DNA of 64,000 nt from Oxytricha trifallax. Taxonomy: Eukaryota; Ciliophora; Spirotrichea; Sporadotrichida; Oxytrichidae. This document shows, piece by piece, positions 37,075 through 47,647 of this stretch; position 1 is the first letter of the stretch; every line of letters begins with the position of its first letter. Both the position numbers and the translations under genes were made by a program. The stretch spans positions 1-64,000 of the forward strand of contig ARYC01000107.1 in NCBI GenBank assembly GCA_000711775.1, given 5' to 3'. The notes beneath the pieces are model-generated. The model had not been told where the DNA came from, did no database searches, and saw nothing but the letters and a program-made list of their open reading frames with translations.

Positions 37075-38024
37075 AACTTTGGTATGGTACGAGTATTAAT
37101 ATAGACTAAGTCAAACCTGTACTGAATTATGTAGCTTTAGCAAAGCTACTACATAAGTGTGCATCAACTATTAAATATTATTTCTTGTTTGGTGTTAAAA
37201 ATTTCAATTCTGGCTCTTGAAAGTATCCTGTAATAAAATAAAAGTTCTATCATTCTCATATTGACTAGCTCTGTGACTCGAAAACTTTTAAGTGATGGGC
37301 ACACTATCCATTTGACTAGCGAACCATGATATTTCATCGCAAGTTTCCAGACGTGCATATTTCTCTATAGACTATAGCCAATATTTATATACGAAATTGT
37401 ATTACTTTCAAGACTGTCAACAGAGTGAACAGAGTGATTGATTTTACTGTGCCAATTTATAAAAAAATAATTTAAGCTATATATGGGATTAAATGCAGAG
37501 GGCTAGTGACAATAACATCAATTCATACATGTTGATGAAGCTGTATTCACCTTCAGCACCTTATTTATAAATCTTGGTACAGAAGTATGATAATATAGAA
37601 GTTTATGACTAAAAAGGGAAGAAAGTCACCCATGCAGTTTAAGCAGGAAAAAATGTAGATTCAGGCTTAGATAGTTATTATTTATCTGCTGTCTATTAAG
37701 CGAGAGTAGTAAATAGAATTCTTACATAAGCTCAGAGAAAAGTATAGCAACCAAGATATCATCCTGTTTGTTGTAAGCCTTGAAGTTCAAAAGATTAAGG
37801 AGTCTAAGAAAGCTTATGAAGAGTTAAATAAAACTCCTTAATACAAAGTTTCTTATAGCCCACAGTTTAATGGAATTGAATTCTACTGGAGTTAAATCAA
37901 AACTCACTGCAAAAAACTGCTACTGTATCATTTTATGCAAGAATTCCCCGTGGGTACAGTAGACTTGATTAAAAACAGATGTAAGAGTGTGAGAATAGAT
38001 AAGACAATAGTGAGGGAAGAGTGA
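37075..38024 (+). pseudogene. TBE transposase (DD34E), broken
   Basis: The N-terminal helix-turn-helix is readable at 37095-37190 (VLNYVALAKLLHKCASTIKY). The first catalytic Asp lies in IHVDEAVFTFSTL (near 37530), the second region is degraded (ILFVVSLEV, near 37760), and the third motif SPQFNGIEFYW is at 37857-37890, followed by IKTHCKKLLLYH. The stop is TGA at 38022-38024. Frame changes near 37560-37600 and 37790, and loss of the second Asp, indicate an inactive gene. The opposite-strand frame 37164-37358 overlaps it and is not supported as a gene. Confidence 0.75.
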
Positions 38025-38079
38025 ATTTTTATAAATAAGTTTTCGATTTAAACGAATGAATATATTCACATATTAAATA

Positions 38080-38995
38080 GGTCCATAAAGAAGTCTGGCT
38101 TTTATTATTTTCTTCCTCTTATGACTTGCTTAGCCCGTATTTCTTCTCTTAATGCCAGCTCCACACCTCTATGTTCACTTCATCTGGCTTTTAAACATCT
38201 TTATAATACTTTTCCTCACTTTAGTCTTGACTTTCTTTCTCTATCTGTGAACCTTTGCATGTTCTTTCATTAGAGATATACCAGTTTCAGGTTTCCATAC
38301 AAAGTTATGAATCAAAGCTTACAAGATTGGTAGGATGCTTCTTAAGCTCAGCGAAACAGGTCGCTTATTAGTATTGTTTCTTTTAATCATCAGGGGAAAT
38401 AGAATAGCGTTGCTTATGAGATTCTTCAATGATCCTTTCTGAGATAATTATCTCTTAAAGTGCCAAGAACACTAAAGAAGAAATGGAAGCTTGTAAGAAA
38501 GTTTTTTTTTTGTATGAAGCAAACTACTTTGTCTTTATCTTTCATCGTATCCTCTTAGAGATTAGTAACTGAAATCTCTGGTATTTTGGAATGACTATAA
38601 ACTTGATTTAATTGTTTTTAAATGAATTCTTCTCGTCACAGAGTATAGCTTTTAAGAAAGAAATTTTTGTACCTTCCATCGTTGGCAGGAATAATCCCAC
38701 TATAGTATATGATTAAGTGCAAGTTACATGCTTACCATTTTAAGTGAGGTATCAATAGAAATCCTCCTTGCTTCTTATCTTAAGATCATTTCTTGAGCCT
38801 CAACCCTCTTAAAATTTGTACTTATAGATTTAGATTCCATCTTTTTTCCTTCTCCTATTAACGAATTTCAGATTTTAATATATAGAGATCTGGATCCTTC
38901 TGTTAAAAATATTAGTATTAAATATGGGCATCTTATAGGAGGTAAACCTGTTAAGGATACGTAGAGAAAGCTGGCAGAAACTTTAACATACTTCA
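38080..38995 (-). pseudogene. TBE accessory (about 22 kDa) ORF, broken
   Basis: The minus-strand translation shows GLFLPTMEGTKISFLKAIL near 38650-38710, the same block as in the accessory ORF of TBE no. 2 (49985-50045). A charged C-terminal part (GSQIEKESQDQSEEKYYKDV) follows. Frame changes between pieces indicate decay. The function of this TBE protein is not established. Confidence 0.6.
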
Positions 38996-39029
38996 GTGAT
39001 TGATCTCCATTTTTATCAATTTAGTTCCA

Positions 39030-39250
39030 TTAAATGCTTGCTAAAAGTTTTTTAATTTTAATTAGTACTAGTTCTAAATTCGTTAAGTTTTAATTGGTAC
39101 CAATTTTATAGTACCTAAACATAATTAGTACCTTACTTTAAACTCATTAGGTTTTAATATTAAAGTCAGCAAAATGGTTCAAAACTTAATTGGTTCCAAT
39201 ACCAACCAAAGTTTTTTCTAAGTTGGTACCAAAAGTAAAAATATTAAGCA
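39030..39250. repeat. cluster of GTAC-centred short repeats between TBE genes
   Basis: The spacer between the divergent accessory and kinase ORFs has at least six motifs of the form TTAGTACTA, AATTGGTACCAATT, TAGTACCTAA, TTAGTACC, GGTTCCAATACC and TTGGTACCAA within 220 bp. TBE no. 2 has a similar cluster in the same place. Confidence 0.6.
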
Positions 39251-39408
39251 TAAATTTAGAAAATTTATTGTAAAAAATTACGTATAAATATGAGCTCAAA
39301 CACATTGATATCAACCATTATTGCTGCTGTGCCAACTTCTATACAGAGTAACTATAACTTGAAAGGTTGTTAGAACTTTATATAAGAAATTTAAATTTGA
39401 ATTTAAAC

Positions 39409-41500
39409 ATGGCGGCTAACTTAAATCGAAAAGCAGTGTCTTTTGGAATGGATAATCATAGTTGAATCTTGGCACCACTAAAAAAAACTAGAGGTTATAT
39501 TTATGTTGAAATGGAGATAGAGCTAAAAGTTCTTGAATTTGAAGAAGAGGTCCTCATAATTTAAGTAATATTAAGAAAATTAGTGCAGAGGTGGGAGTTT
39601 AAACACAAAATTAATTGGTAGAGAAAGAAAAGGATCAGCAACCAATAGAAAAAATAAATCCTTTCAAATGCAATGAGTGTTTGTATTTCTTCTCAACCAA
39701 ATCCAGTTTAAATAGGCATGTCAAAGAAATGCAAACTCGAAAAATCAAGATATATTTTAAGCATGATAAAATTGATGTCAGGTATTAGTGCACGACTTGC
39801 ATGAAGTCTTAAACTCACTCAGTTAAAATTATAAGACACATGCAAAAACACCATTTAAGCTAATTTTTAAAACAAGATAAAGAAACTTATAAACTTATAC
39901 CAGCCATCAGAAAGTCCAATACTATAGAGTCTCAACTTGAGCAGGAAGAGAAACTTAAGAAGCAGAAACGATTTTTGTCAATAAAATAATGAGCAAATGA
40001 ATTTATATAGAGGGTGCTTGTTAGAAAGAGCTATTCATATAAGTGCATTAATTGAGTAGATCTCAGTTTTTGCATTCCCTCCTTTTGATGCCAGTTTTAT
40101 AATTTTTCACTGCTGCAGTAGCAACACCTGTGACTAATAGGTTGTGGATCTATCAATGTTGGCTTATCAGTATCTTTCTGGATTTAAGATAACTCTACCT
40201 GGATTTAGAATGTTGTTCAATAAAGCTCCTTTAATAAGGTTTTATCAACTAATTTTGGTTTATGAGTCACTATAAGGCACCCTAAGATTCAAAAAGGATT
40301 TAAGTCTAATTCTAGATATATTATAAAATTGTATTATACTTTTGGCACCACACTTGAAATGAACTTTAAGAAGACAAGCTGGCTTGAAAAACTTTAACTA
40401 GTACCAAAAAGAGGGATTGATAACTATTTACATATTGACTTGCTTAACAAAGCAAAACTCATAGTTGTTGATGAGTATGCTTATATGGTATATCCTTTCA
40501 AATATCTTATTAGGAACGGGCAGTATCAAAATGATTTTGCCAATGAATACATAATACTAAGAGAGGCGCATAAAATTTAATGCAATAACTTGCTTAAACT
40601 CGATGGAGTTAATCTTGGAAATGATTATATTGCACTACGACTTAAGAAGTTTGGAATGACTCTAAGGGATTATCTCTACCATAATAAAACCCCATGATTC
40701 TATTAAGAATGAAAATAAGGGTAAAAATAGATGAAAATGAAGAAATTGCAGATAAAGATACTTACTAGTGGTTGGTTGAAGAGTATTTGTTATATTGTTG
40801 GTTTAAATTTTTAGAGATGTCCAAAAATTAATTTTAATTGGTAGAGATGGTTTTCGTTTTAAAGTTTAATGATCCAACTAATGTTTTTAATATTGCTGGA
40901 ATCAATTTTAATTTCTGATCAGATAATAATCTTTAATCAATATATTATTTCTATTTTAGCAATTAAACTTAATCTGTTTATTCTTAACGCCTTATTTCCA
41001 TTCTTAAAAGAATCATGGGGTTTTAGATACCCAGATGACTTGAATGAGACACTCACAGAAATGACTATGGGTGTGAAAGAGCTCCATGATCTAGGGTATG
41101 TTCATAAAGATTTAAAGCCAGAAATGTAATGCTAAATCTTTGTCCTATAGAAAAATTAGTCATTGATTTTAATAGAGCAATAAGGTAAGAAATAGTGACA
41201 TTAGTTAAAGTACTTGACACACCTGGGCACTTCCCAAATAGGAACAAGTCGACTAATGGCTCTGTTTATTGGGGTGTCTGGGCGATAGCAACATTCATCT
41301 TAAAGTGCGATATAGAAAGTATGTCTCACTTCGGAACTAAACAAGAGAAGTAATCAATAAGTTTGGCAGTAAAACATATCAAGCAAGAAGATGTATGCAC
41401 AGAGATTTAGAAAATTGTTGAAATAATAATAGAATGAGCTCCAGCACATCCAATATCATCATTAGAAGATATACTTGAAACACTAATGAAGGCTAAATTC
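39409..41500 (+). pseudogene. TBE zinc-finger/protein-kinase gene, broken
   Basis: Starts at ATG 39409 (MAANLNRKAVSFGMD). Two C2H2-like fingers follow: FKCNECLYFFSTKSSLNRHV (39660-39720) and YQCTTCMK...HMQKHH (39783-39855). A coiled charged region leads into a kinase domain: catalytic loop HDLGYVHKDLKPE (41085-41127), DFN in place of DFG (41167-41175) with NRAIRQE after it, and a TPG activation-segment end (41218-41226). Several frame changes and a lost Asn after the HKD motif indicate decay. The zinc-finger plus kinase fusion is characteristic of TBE elements. Confidence 0.75.
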
Positions 41501-41699
41501 TAGAGATACCACAAAAACAGATATAATTTATTTGAATAAAGTACACTATATAATAAATACTCATAAAATTCACATAAAACCTGCGTTTCTCTACTAACCC
41601 TAATTAGACCCCAACTATACCCTACAAGTAAAATTACGAAAACATCTAATTAAGGGGTTTTGGGGTTTTGATTATAGTAAGATAAACTGGCAATAGAAA

Positions 41700-42490
41700 C
41701 TAATGTTTTTACACTGGCAGTTAAACCTAAAAGATTGGAATTTTTCGGTATGAGATCAACAGTTTCTAAGCTTACGAAAGCATTTGCTTTTAAAAATTTG
41801 CATTAAATTTAAATCATAAGCAATTTCAAATATTAATTTGTTTAAATAAATTTATGTGAAAGCATTTTGTAAATCATTTGTAACTTCAATTAACCCAAGA
41901 ACCGGTAAAATAAAAATTGAACTCATGAATAGAAGCCCAGATATCTATTAGCAATATGAATACTTCATTTTCTCTCAGTTACCAGAAAATGTACAGAGAC
42001 TTTACTATCAAGATAAATATATAGTGTTACTTATTATATTTAAAGATCCAAAGAAATTGTGCGTTTATGATTTTTCACCAGTTCTAAGTCTTAAGAAAGG
42101 GCATTTGTTGTTATCAGATTTTGTTTCCCAGCAGTAGCAAAAATAAAAGATAAGTTTATTAAAAAGAATTGAAATTTTTTAATTGATGATATTTTTAACG
42201 TCTTACGATTTGTTACGATTTAATTGAGGCATCCTACAACTATTCATTTGCTGGAACATCAATTTAAATTACATTCAAGTCTATCTTGCTCTCTAATTTT
42301 GAATAAAAATGAGATATTTCAATTTTAATTACATTGAGTTTAAATAGTCGCTTCATTTATCAGTTTAACTTTATCTTGATCATCATTTTAGGCAATTTGC
42401 TGATTGTTTTAAACATTTTGCAACAGACCCTTTAAATAAAGAAATTTAATTTAAATATAGAAATCCATACGTAGATATAATATATAAAAA
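41700..42490 (+). pseudogene. left-arm paralogue of the 56.2-57.1 kb gene
   Basis: Plus-strand translation SINPRTGKIKIELMNRSP (from about 41893) aligns with TIDPRNGNTNIELVNCTP in the minus-strand gene of the right arm, and DFVSQQQQKQK aligns with DFFSQQQQKQK. Downstream nucleotide similarity continues (41-43 kb against 56.5-56.2 kb) but the frame is lost after about 42155 and reaches TGA near 42230. An upstream piece at 41710-41810 (LAVKPKRLEFFGMRSTVSKL) may belong to the gene. Probably the decaying copy of the pair. Confidence 0.6.
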
Positions 42491-42649
42491 TAAAGTTGTA
42501 TTGTAAAAAGAAGAATGTACTCCAAAAGTTTTTTTTTAAATACAAATCCTAATCTTTTTAATTAAAAAAAATGAAATTATATAAATGATAAGTCTCATGC
42601 TAAATTTTTTATTAAAATATTAATGCTATTAAATTGCTTGCTAATACTA

Positions 42650-43055
42650 TCGTAAAAATTTCAATAGAATTTGGAATAATAATTAAACATAAATTATTTT
42701 AAATCTTTATCATGACAGTAAAAATAGGCTATTTATAACGAACTTTGACTCATTCAATAGTGAAAAAAAATAACCTGGACTTTACAAATATACTTTAATA
42801 TACTTTACAACTCGGCTTTAATTAAACACTTTTAAGTACAATAAATTTAGATATAATTAAACTCAAGTTATTTCTCTCTAAAAATTAGACATAAGAAGAC
42901 CGTAAATAGTGAATTGAAGCCAAAAATCTGAATTATCAAACTAGTGAACCCGAGATCGTGCTAAATTGGCAAACTTTAACGGCTTAGATTTTAATTTTAT
43001 AATCTTTTTTTTTTTAAAAAATCATTTATCAAATTAAATGCATTTCTACAGTAAT
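42650..43055. mobile_element. diverged copy of the palindromic MITE
   Basis: Shares the arm structure of the 410-bp MITE at 48031: CAACTCGGCTTTAATTAAAC in the centre, GAACCCGAGATCGTGCTAAA, AACTTTAACGGC and GCATTTCTACAGTAAT in the right half. Strongly diverged, so older. The equivalent place in the right arm (about 55870-56160) lacks it. Confidence 0.5.
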
Positions 43056-43808
43056 AAACATTTCTTAAAAATAAAAATATGTAATGACATTCACTACCAA
43101 ATTTTAAACTAAAATAATCATAATTTCATATATTTTTATTTTTTAATTTTTAACAGACTATTGCTAAGATTTAGTAATCAATAAAATGCACAAATAAAAA
43201 GACACATATTATTTGTTAAAATATGCAAAATCCAAAGTAAGCACATTAATTTTTTTATATTCTATTTATTTGTATATGGAACTTTTTCACAATATATAAT
43301 CAAAATAAAATAATTTATGAAAAAAATGAGAAATTAAATATTAAAATCATTAAATTTTTTGCTAACCAACCAATAATCTTTTGTAATTAATTTTCAATAA
43401 AAGTATTTTGCTTTTCAATTCTTTTAATAGTTATCAATATTTATTCATTTTTATATTGCCAGATGGCTAGTATATGATTATTGCCTTGTCTGGAAATTAT
43501 GGTAAGCTACTCATTGCAATAAGTTAATTAAAAAATAATTATTAATTTCCGTCAATTATTTCTTTTAATAACTCTCTTTAATTGCATTCATGCAACAAAT
43601 TATAATGACAAAAAGAATCTATATAAACCTATTTAAATTAAAAAATCAAGAAATTTAAAACACATAATTTTAATTATATGAATAAACATTGCTGAATAAG
43701 AATAAAATCAAACTTTCAGTATAAAATTTATAGAGTTTGTTTTATTTTTTATAGCAATATTGCCTGGATATACAATTTACTAAGAAAGACCACAAAATAC
43801 ACATAATA

Positions 43809-45415
43809 TCAAACATACTGAGGCTCAACATACCCCGATTACTAATTTAGTTTTCTTTTTTTGCTTGCACTCGCTTGCTTAAAAACATCTTTTTCTTGAG
43901 AGGCAGCAGTGGTCTAAACTTGACTGAATGTAGACGAATCACTAGTCGAAGAAAATCTAGATAACTCATCCTTTTAAACGAAATCTGGGGAGTTGAAATT
44001 ATCGCTGGAAGTGGCAAAGTTAGGAATAGCTGAAAAAATTGACTTTTGATTCTCGTTAGTTTTTCTACTTAGGACTCTGGAAACTTAGCTACCCTCCACC
44101 TTTGTTTCTTCCATCAGATCAAGTGCCTGTTGTGACTCATACTATTGCTTTTTACATTCTTCCTGAGATTAATGCATTTTGATATTTTTAACATTTCTTA
44201 AAACATATGCTGCAGCATAAATATTATATTAAATCCTGATTGACTTGTTTGCCAGCTTTCTACTTCATTAGCAAATATAAATAAAAAGATATTAGCATTG
44301 CACACTCACTATGGGCTTCAGTATCAGATAGATGGAGAATGCTCTAAATTTAAACACCAATAAAATAATCTCATAAAAATTAAAACAAAATGCCTCCGTT
44401 CATAGAGCCACTCAAAGGATTCACACTAAAATTCTAGACTCCACTTCCAGTTTTTTATGCACAATTTTCTTTTAAACAGGCCTATTAATTGGCTCCATGA
44501 GTTTAGTATTAATCATTGAGACAAGTTTGTTTAGAACATTTCTGACTAGAATCCCTCTACGATTATGAAGCCTTAATTTCGTTTTAATTAAATATTAGGG
44601 AAAATATATTTTAAAAAATGTGAAACTTCTTACCAAAGTTTTTATACTTAAAAAAGGTATATAAATTCTTGTAATTTAAAACTAATTCCAAACGATGTTC
44701 TATTATGCTAGTTTTATTATAAATTCTTGCTGCCTCTGTAATTTTGTGACGACTTCTAATTTTCAAAACAATGGCTTGAACTTTTCTCATCACAAAACGA
44801 ATCCTCACTTAATTATCTCATATACATACTAGGAAATTCAGAGTAGCTTTTTTGGGCGGAAGAAGTTGAATAGTTGAGATGATTTAATAGGGTTGTTAAA
44901 TTGATTAATTCTAACTTTTTTATAACTGCATTATAACAAAATAATTATTTTTTACTCATTAATTTGATTTCCATGATCAGCACTCGATAAACTCGCAATT
45001 TAGCCAATTTCATTTTTGGATTTTTCATCAACAGGGAGTTATTGGCTTTGCAACAAAGAATCTCTCTCACTGGTGATATTTTGCAATTAACTGGTTAATT
45101 CAATGTTCTTTTGAGTAAGAGTGGACTGCTGGCTCTTTATCTCCTCGAAATCTTTGATCAAAAGATCGTACCTTTACTTGAGATCGACATTTTCCTTTTC
45201 GAGAGCTTCCTATTTTTACGACAATTCGCTTACATTAGGCCCCAGAAGTTTGGGAAAAAGTACTATGTTCCTTAATTTGTAAGACTAGAGATTAATTCTT
45301 CTCAATAATATCATCTTTTTCTTTCTTAGCTAATCTCAGATCATTTTACAGCTGAACGATTTCGCAATTCTATTTGCTAATCAAAAGCTACTGCTGTCTA
45401 AGAAAATTTAAAAAA
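43809..45415 (-). CDS. coiled-coil protein gene, left-arm copy
   Basis: Minus-strand pieces: 44960-45400 reads CEIVQLQNDLRLAKKEKDD and EALEKENVDLKQRYDLLIKD, then QNITSERDSLLQSQQLPVDE, a typical coiled coil with TAA/TAG as Gln. A frame break lies near 45235-45270 (the right copy is continuous there). 44620-44860 is Ser/Gln-rich (SYSEFPSMYMRQLSEDSF) and 43809-44170 is the C-terminal piece (MHQSQEECKKQQYESQQALD to YVEPQYV-TGA) containing FSAIPNFATSSDNFNSPDF and ASQEKDVFKQASASKKRKLN. Intervening DNA is probably IES or intron. The basic end could be a nuclear-localisation signal. Function unknown. Confidence 0.65.
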
Positions 45416-45610
45416 TCAAAATGCCTATATGCTTAGGAAATATTTTATCCTTATATTATTAAATATTAAGATTCAATCTTTAATAGTTATAATATTATTA
45501 TTAACTTAAATAATTTATAGCACATTTACATATCAACACAATTATTTTCTTTTATTTTTACATTCAATTTATTTTTACTACCTTAATTATAAAATTAAAT
45601 TTATATAGGT

Positions 45611-45982
45611 TCCAATCGAGATACCCCTCCTCACCCTCCACCATCAAGACCCATAAAAATAACATATTTCGTAAAAATTTTTATAGACGATGTCTGAATC
45701 AACTATATTCTTGACGTTTATGATTATAAAATACTAATATTATTTATATTAAATGTTGTTTTTTAATTTATTATTAGTATCTACTTATTTTTATATCAAA
45801 TTTTATTGATAAAAATATTTATTTAATAAAATCTATCAATCATGAACTTGACATGGTTCAAAGTAATATCAAGATCAATATTTTCCTTTTAAAAAAATTA
45901 TATTTTTTGGAAGTAGGGAGGGGTGGATGTAAAAGAAGTCGAGGAGTGGGTATGGGAAGGGGTGGGGATGGGTATCTCGGTT
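45611..45982. mobile_element. small element with G/C-rich imperfect inverted ends
   Basis: The left end (CAATCGAGATACCCCTCCTC, 45613-45632) is the imperfect inverted repeat of the right end (about 45955-45982, GGGATGGGTATCTCGGTT). The middle is AT-rich. The right end carries many G runs (GGGAGGGG, GGGAAGGGGTGGGGATGGG), unusual in this AT-rich DNA. About 370 bp, no coding capacity, so MITE-like. Confidence 0.5.
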
Positions 45983-47237
45983 AAAACAAATATGGACAAT
46001 TAAAATATACATGAAAATAAATATTTTGAGAATTTTAAAAATTTAAATATTTTTTTTAACAAAGCAGGAAATTACGTTCGTGGGGCATGAAACTTTTATC
46101 CTAGTATATTCCGTCTTGGGTCAGGAAATTTTCCCCTTTCTCAATTTATTTCATATAGTACATAATAAAATCACCAAAAAAATTATCTATAGTTTTAATG
46201 TAATTTTAATCAATAGATATACACTATTAGTTACTCTTTAATAAGATTAAATTGGTTTTAAAAGTTTTATAATTTAAAAATTAGTAATTTATTTGAGTTA
46301 AGAACTGAAACAAATTCAGAAAAAATATAAAATTTAAAATCTATTATTATAATTTGATCAATCAATATGCCATTTTTAAAGCTTTTATTATTATTCTAAT
46401 TATATAGTTTGTTCATTTTTAACTGAAAACACTTAAAGTTTTTCCATTGTGTATTATAAATGAAGTTTTTTATAGTCTAAGTTCAAAAATTTATGTTTTG
46501 TATAAAACCTCATTTATTAAATAAAAACGAAGATTGGGAGATAAGATCAATTAAATTTAGATAAAATAATAAATTGGCCAAAATTAAATATAGTTACTCT
46601 AAAATGAATTTTATTCACACAGATTAATTTATTTTATAGCGGCAAATAATCAAGATAAAAGCTTAAATAATTAACCTAAACATTATTAATTTACTCCAAT
46701 AATAATTATATTTAATATAATTGTTCTTATCTCCTAATATCTATTTTTATTTGATTTATGGGGTTTTTGGAAACAATATAGAAAGATCTAAAAAAATTTA
46801 TGATTCATTAATAAATGTTAACATTAAACCACTTAAATATAAAAATCTACTTTTTATACTAGAGATTTATATATATTATTAAACTATAGAATTTTTTTTT
46901 GTTAAACATATATTATACTTTTTTATTTTTTTCTATAGGGATTTGTAGTTATTCTTTCTTATATTAAGAAGTTTACAACTAAAGTCATTAAATCTTATAA
47001 ATCTTTTTCATTAAGGCGCTTTAATAAATGAGAATTTATTAAGTTACTTTAAATTTGAGAATAATTTTTCATAAAAAATTAAACTTTTTCTTTTAATTGG
47101 CAAAAAAATATATTTTTCAAACTTCCTTGATTCTATGTTTTAACCAATGCCCTCAACCCCCCCCATATTAAAATAAATGACCCTCACTTTCTCCCCCCCC
47201 TTAATAATAAAATCTTTTTAGTTATATTTAAAACATA
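45983..47237. other. AT-rich spacer with two C8 tracts
   Basis: AT-rich DNA without genes. Two runs of eight C (near 47158-47166 and 47193-47200) frame a short AC-rich segment just outside the TBE remnant. Confidence 0.4.
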
Positions 47238-47524
47238 TTAAAAACCCCTTAGTGAGGTTTTTAAGTGCTTTGATTTATAGGGGATAGTTGGGGTCTAATT
47301 GGGGTTAGTAGAGAAATTAGGTCAAATTGCATGATAAGAAATAGAAATTAGCGATAATTCGGGTAGATTTATGATGAGAAATATTTATATTTATTGCTTA
47401 AACTAAGGTACGGAACAAGTATTAATATACAAGAAGCCAAGCAGTATTGAATTATGCAGCTATAGCAAAGCTCTTACACAAGAGTGCCTCGACTGTTAGG
47501 TATCACTGCATGTTTGCTGTTTAG
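47238..47524. mobile_element. TBE remnant (left end), cut by TBE no. 2
   Basis: Begins with AAAAACCCCTTAGTGAGG and continues with the TBE terminal-repeat motifs (ATAGTTGGGGTCTAATTGGG, TTAGTAGAGAAATTAGGTC), then transposase helix-turn-helix sequence (VLNYAAIAKLLHKSASTVRY, about 47441-47500). It stops where the next TBE end begins at 47525. A matching right half was not found after 51788, apart from GAATTGGGGATTGGTATGG near 51833. Confidence 0.7.
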
Positions 47525-47647
47525 CATTCAAAACTCCAAAACCCCTTAATGAGATTAATAAGTGATTTAATTTGTAGGGAATTTGTTAGGGTTTGGGGTT
47601 ATTAATAGGTTTTAATGTGAAATTTATGCTAAATTTATTTAAGTTAA

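Larger units (their letters stand above)
36910..41676 (+). mobile_element. TBE-type transposon no. 1 (degenerate, nearly full length)
   Basis: The right terminal repeat (41588-41676) reads inward from A4C4-type telomere repeats; the left end (36910-36995) has the same order of motifs but a mutated telomere block. Inside are a transposase (+), an accessory ORF (-) and a zinc-finger kinase (+), the gene set and order of TBE elements from Oxytricha-type ciliates. Length about 4.8 kb, slightly over the ~4.1 kb usual for TBE1. It starts about 400 bp after the satellite and ends next to the left arm of the inverted duplication. Confidence 0.85.
41880..45560. repeat. left arm of a large inverted duplication
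   Basis: Read in reverse complement, this segment matches 53665-56760 over most of its length, including non-coding DNA: the block around 43400-43470 with 55760-55840, 44230-44340 with 54870-54990, and 45430-45540 with 53690-53800. Left is about 0.6 kb longer because of inserts, including a diverged MITE at 42650-43055. The arms are separated by 8.1 kb. Confidence 0.9.

Noticed and set aside
41065-41247. Minus-strand ORF over the TBE kinase
   Set aside because: Shadow of the kinase catalytic region on the plus strand.
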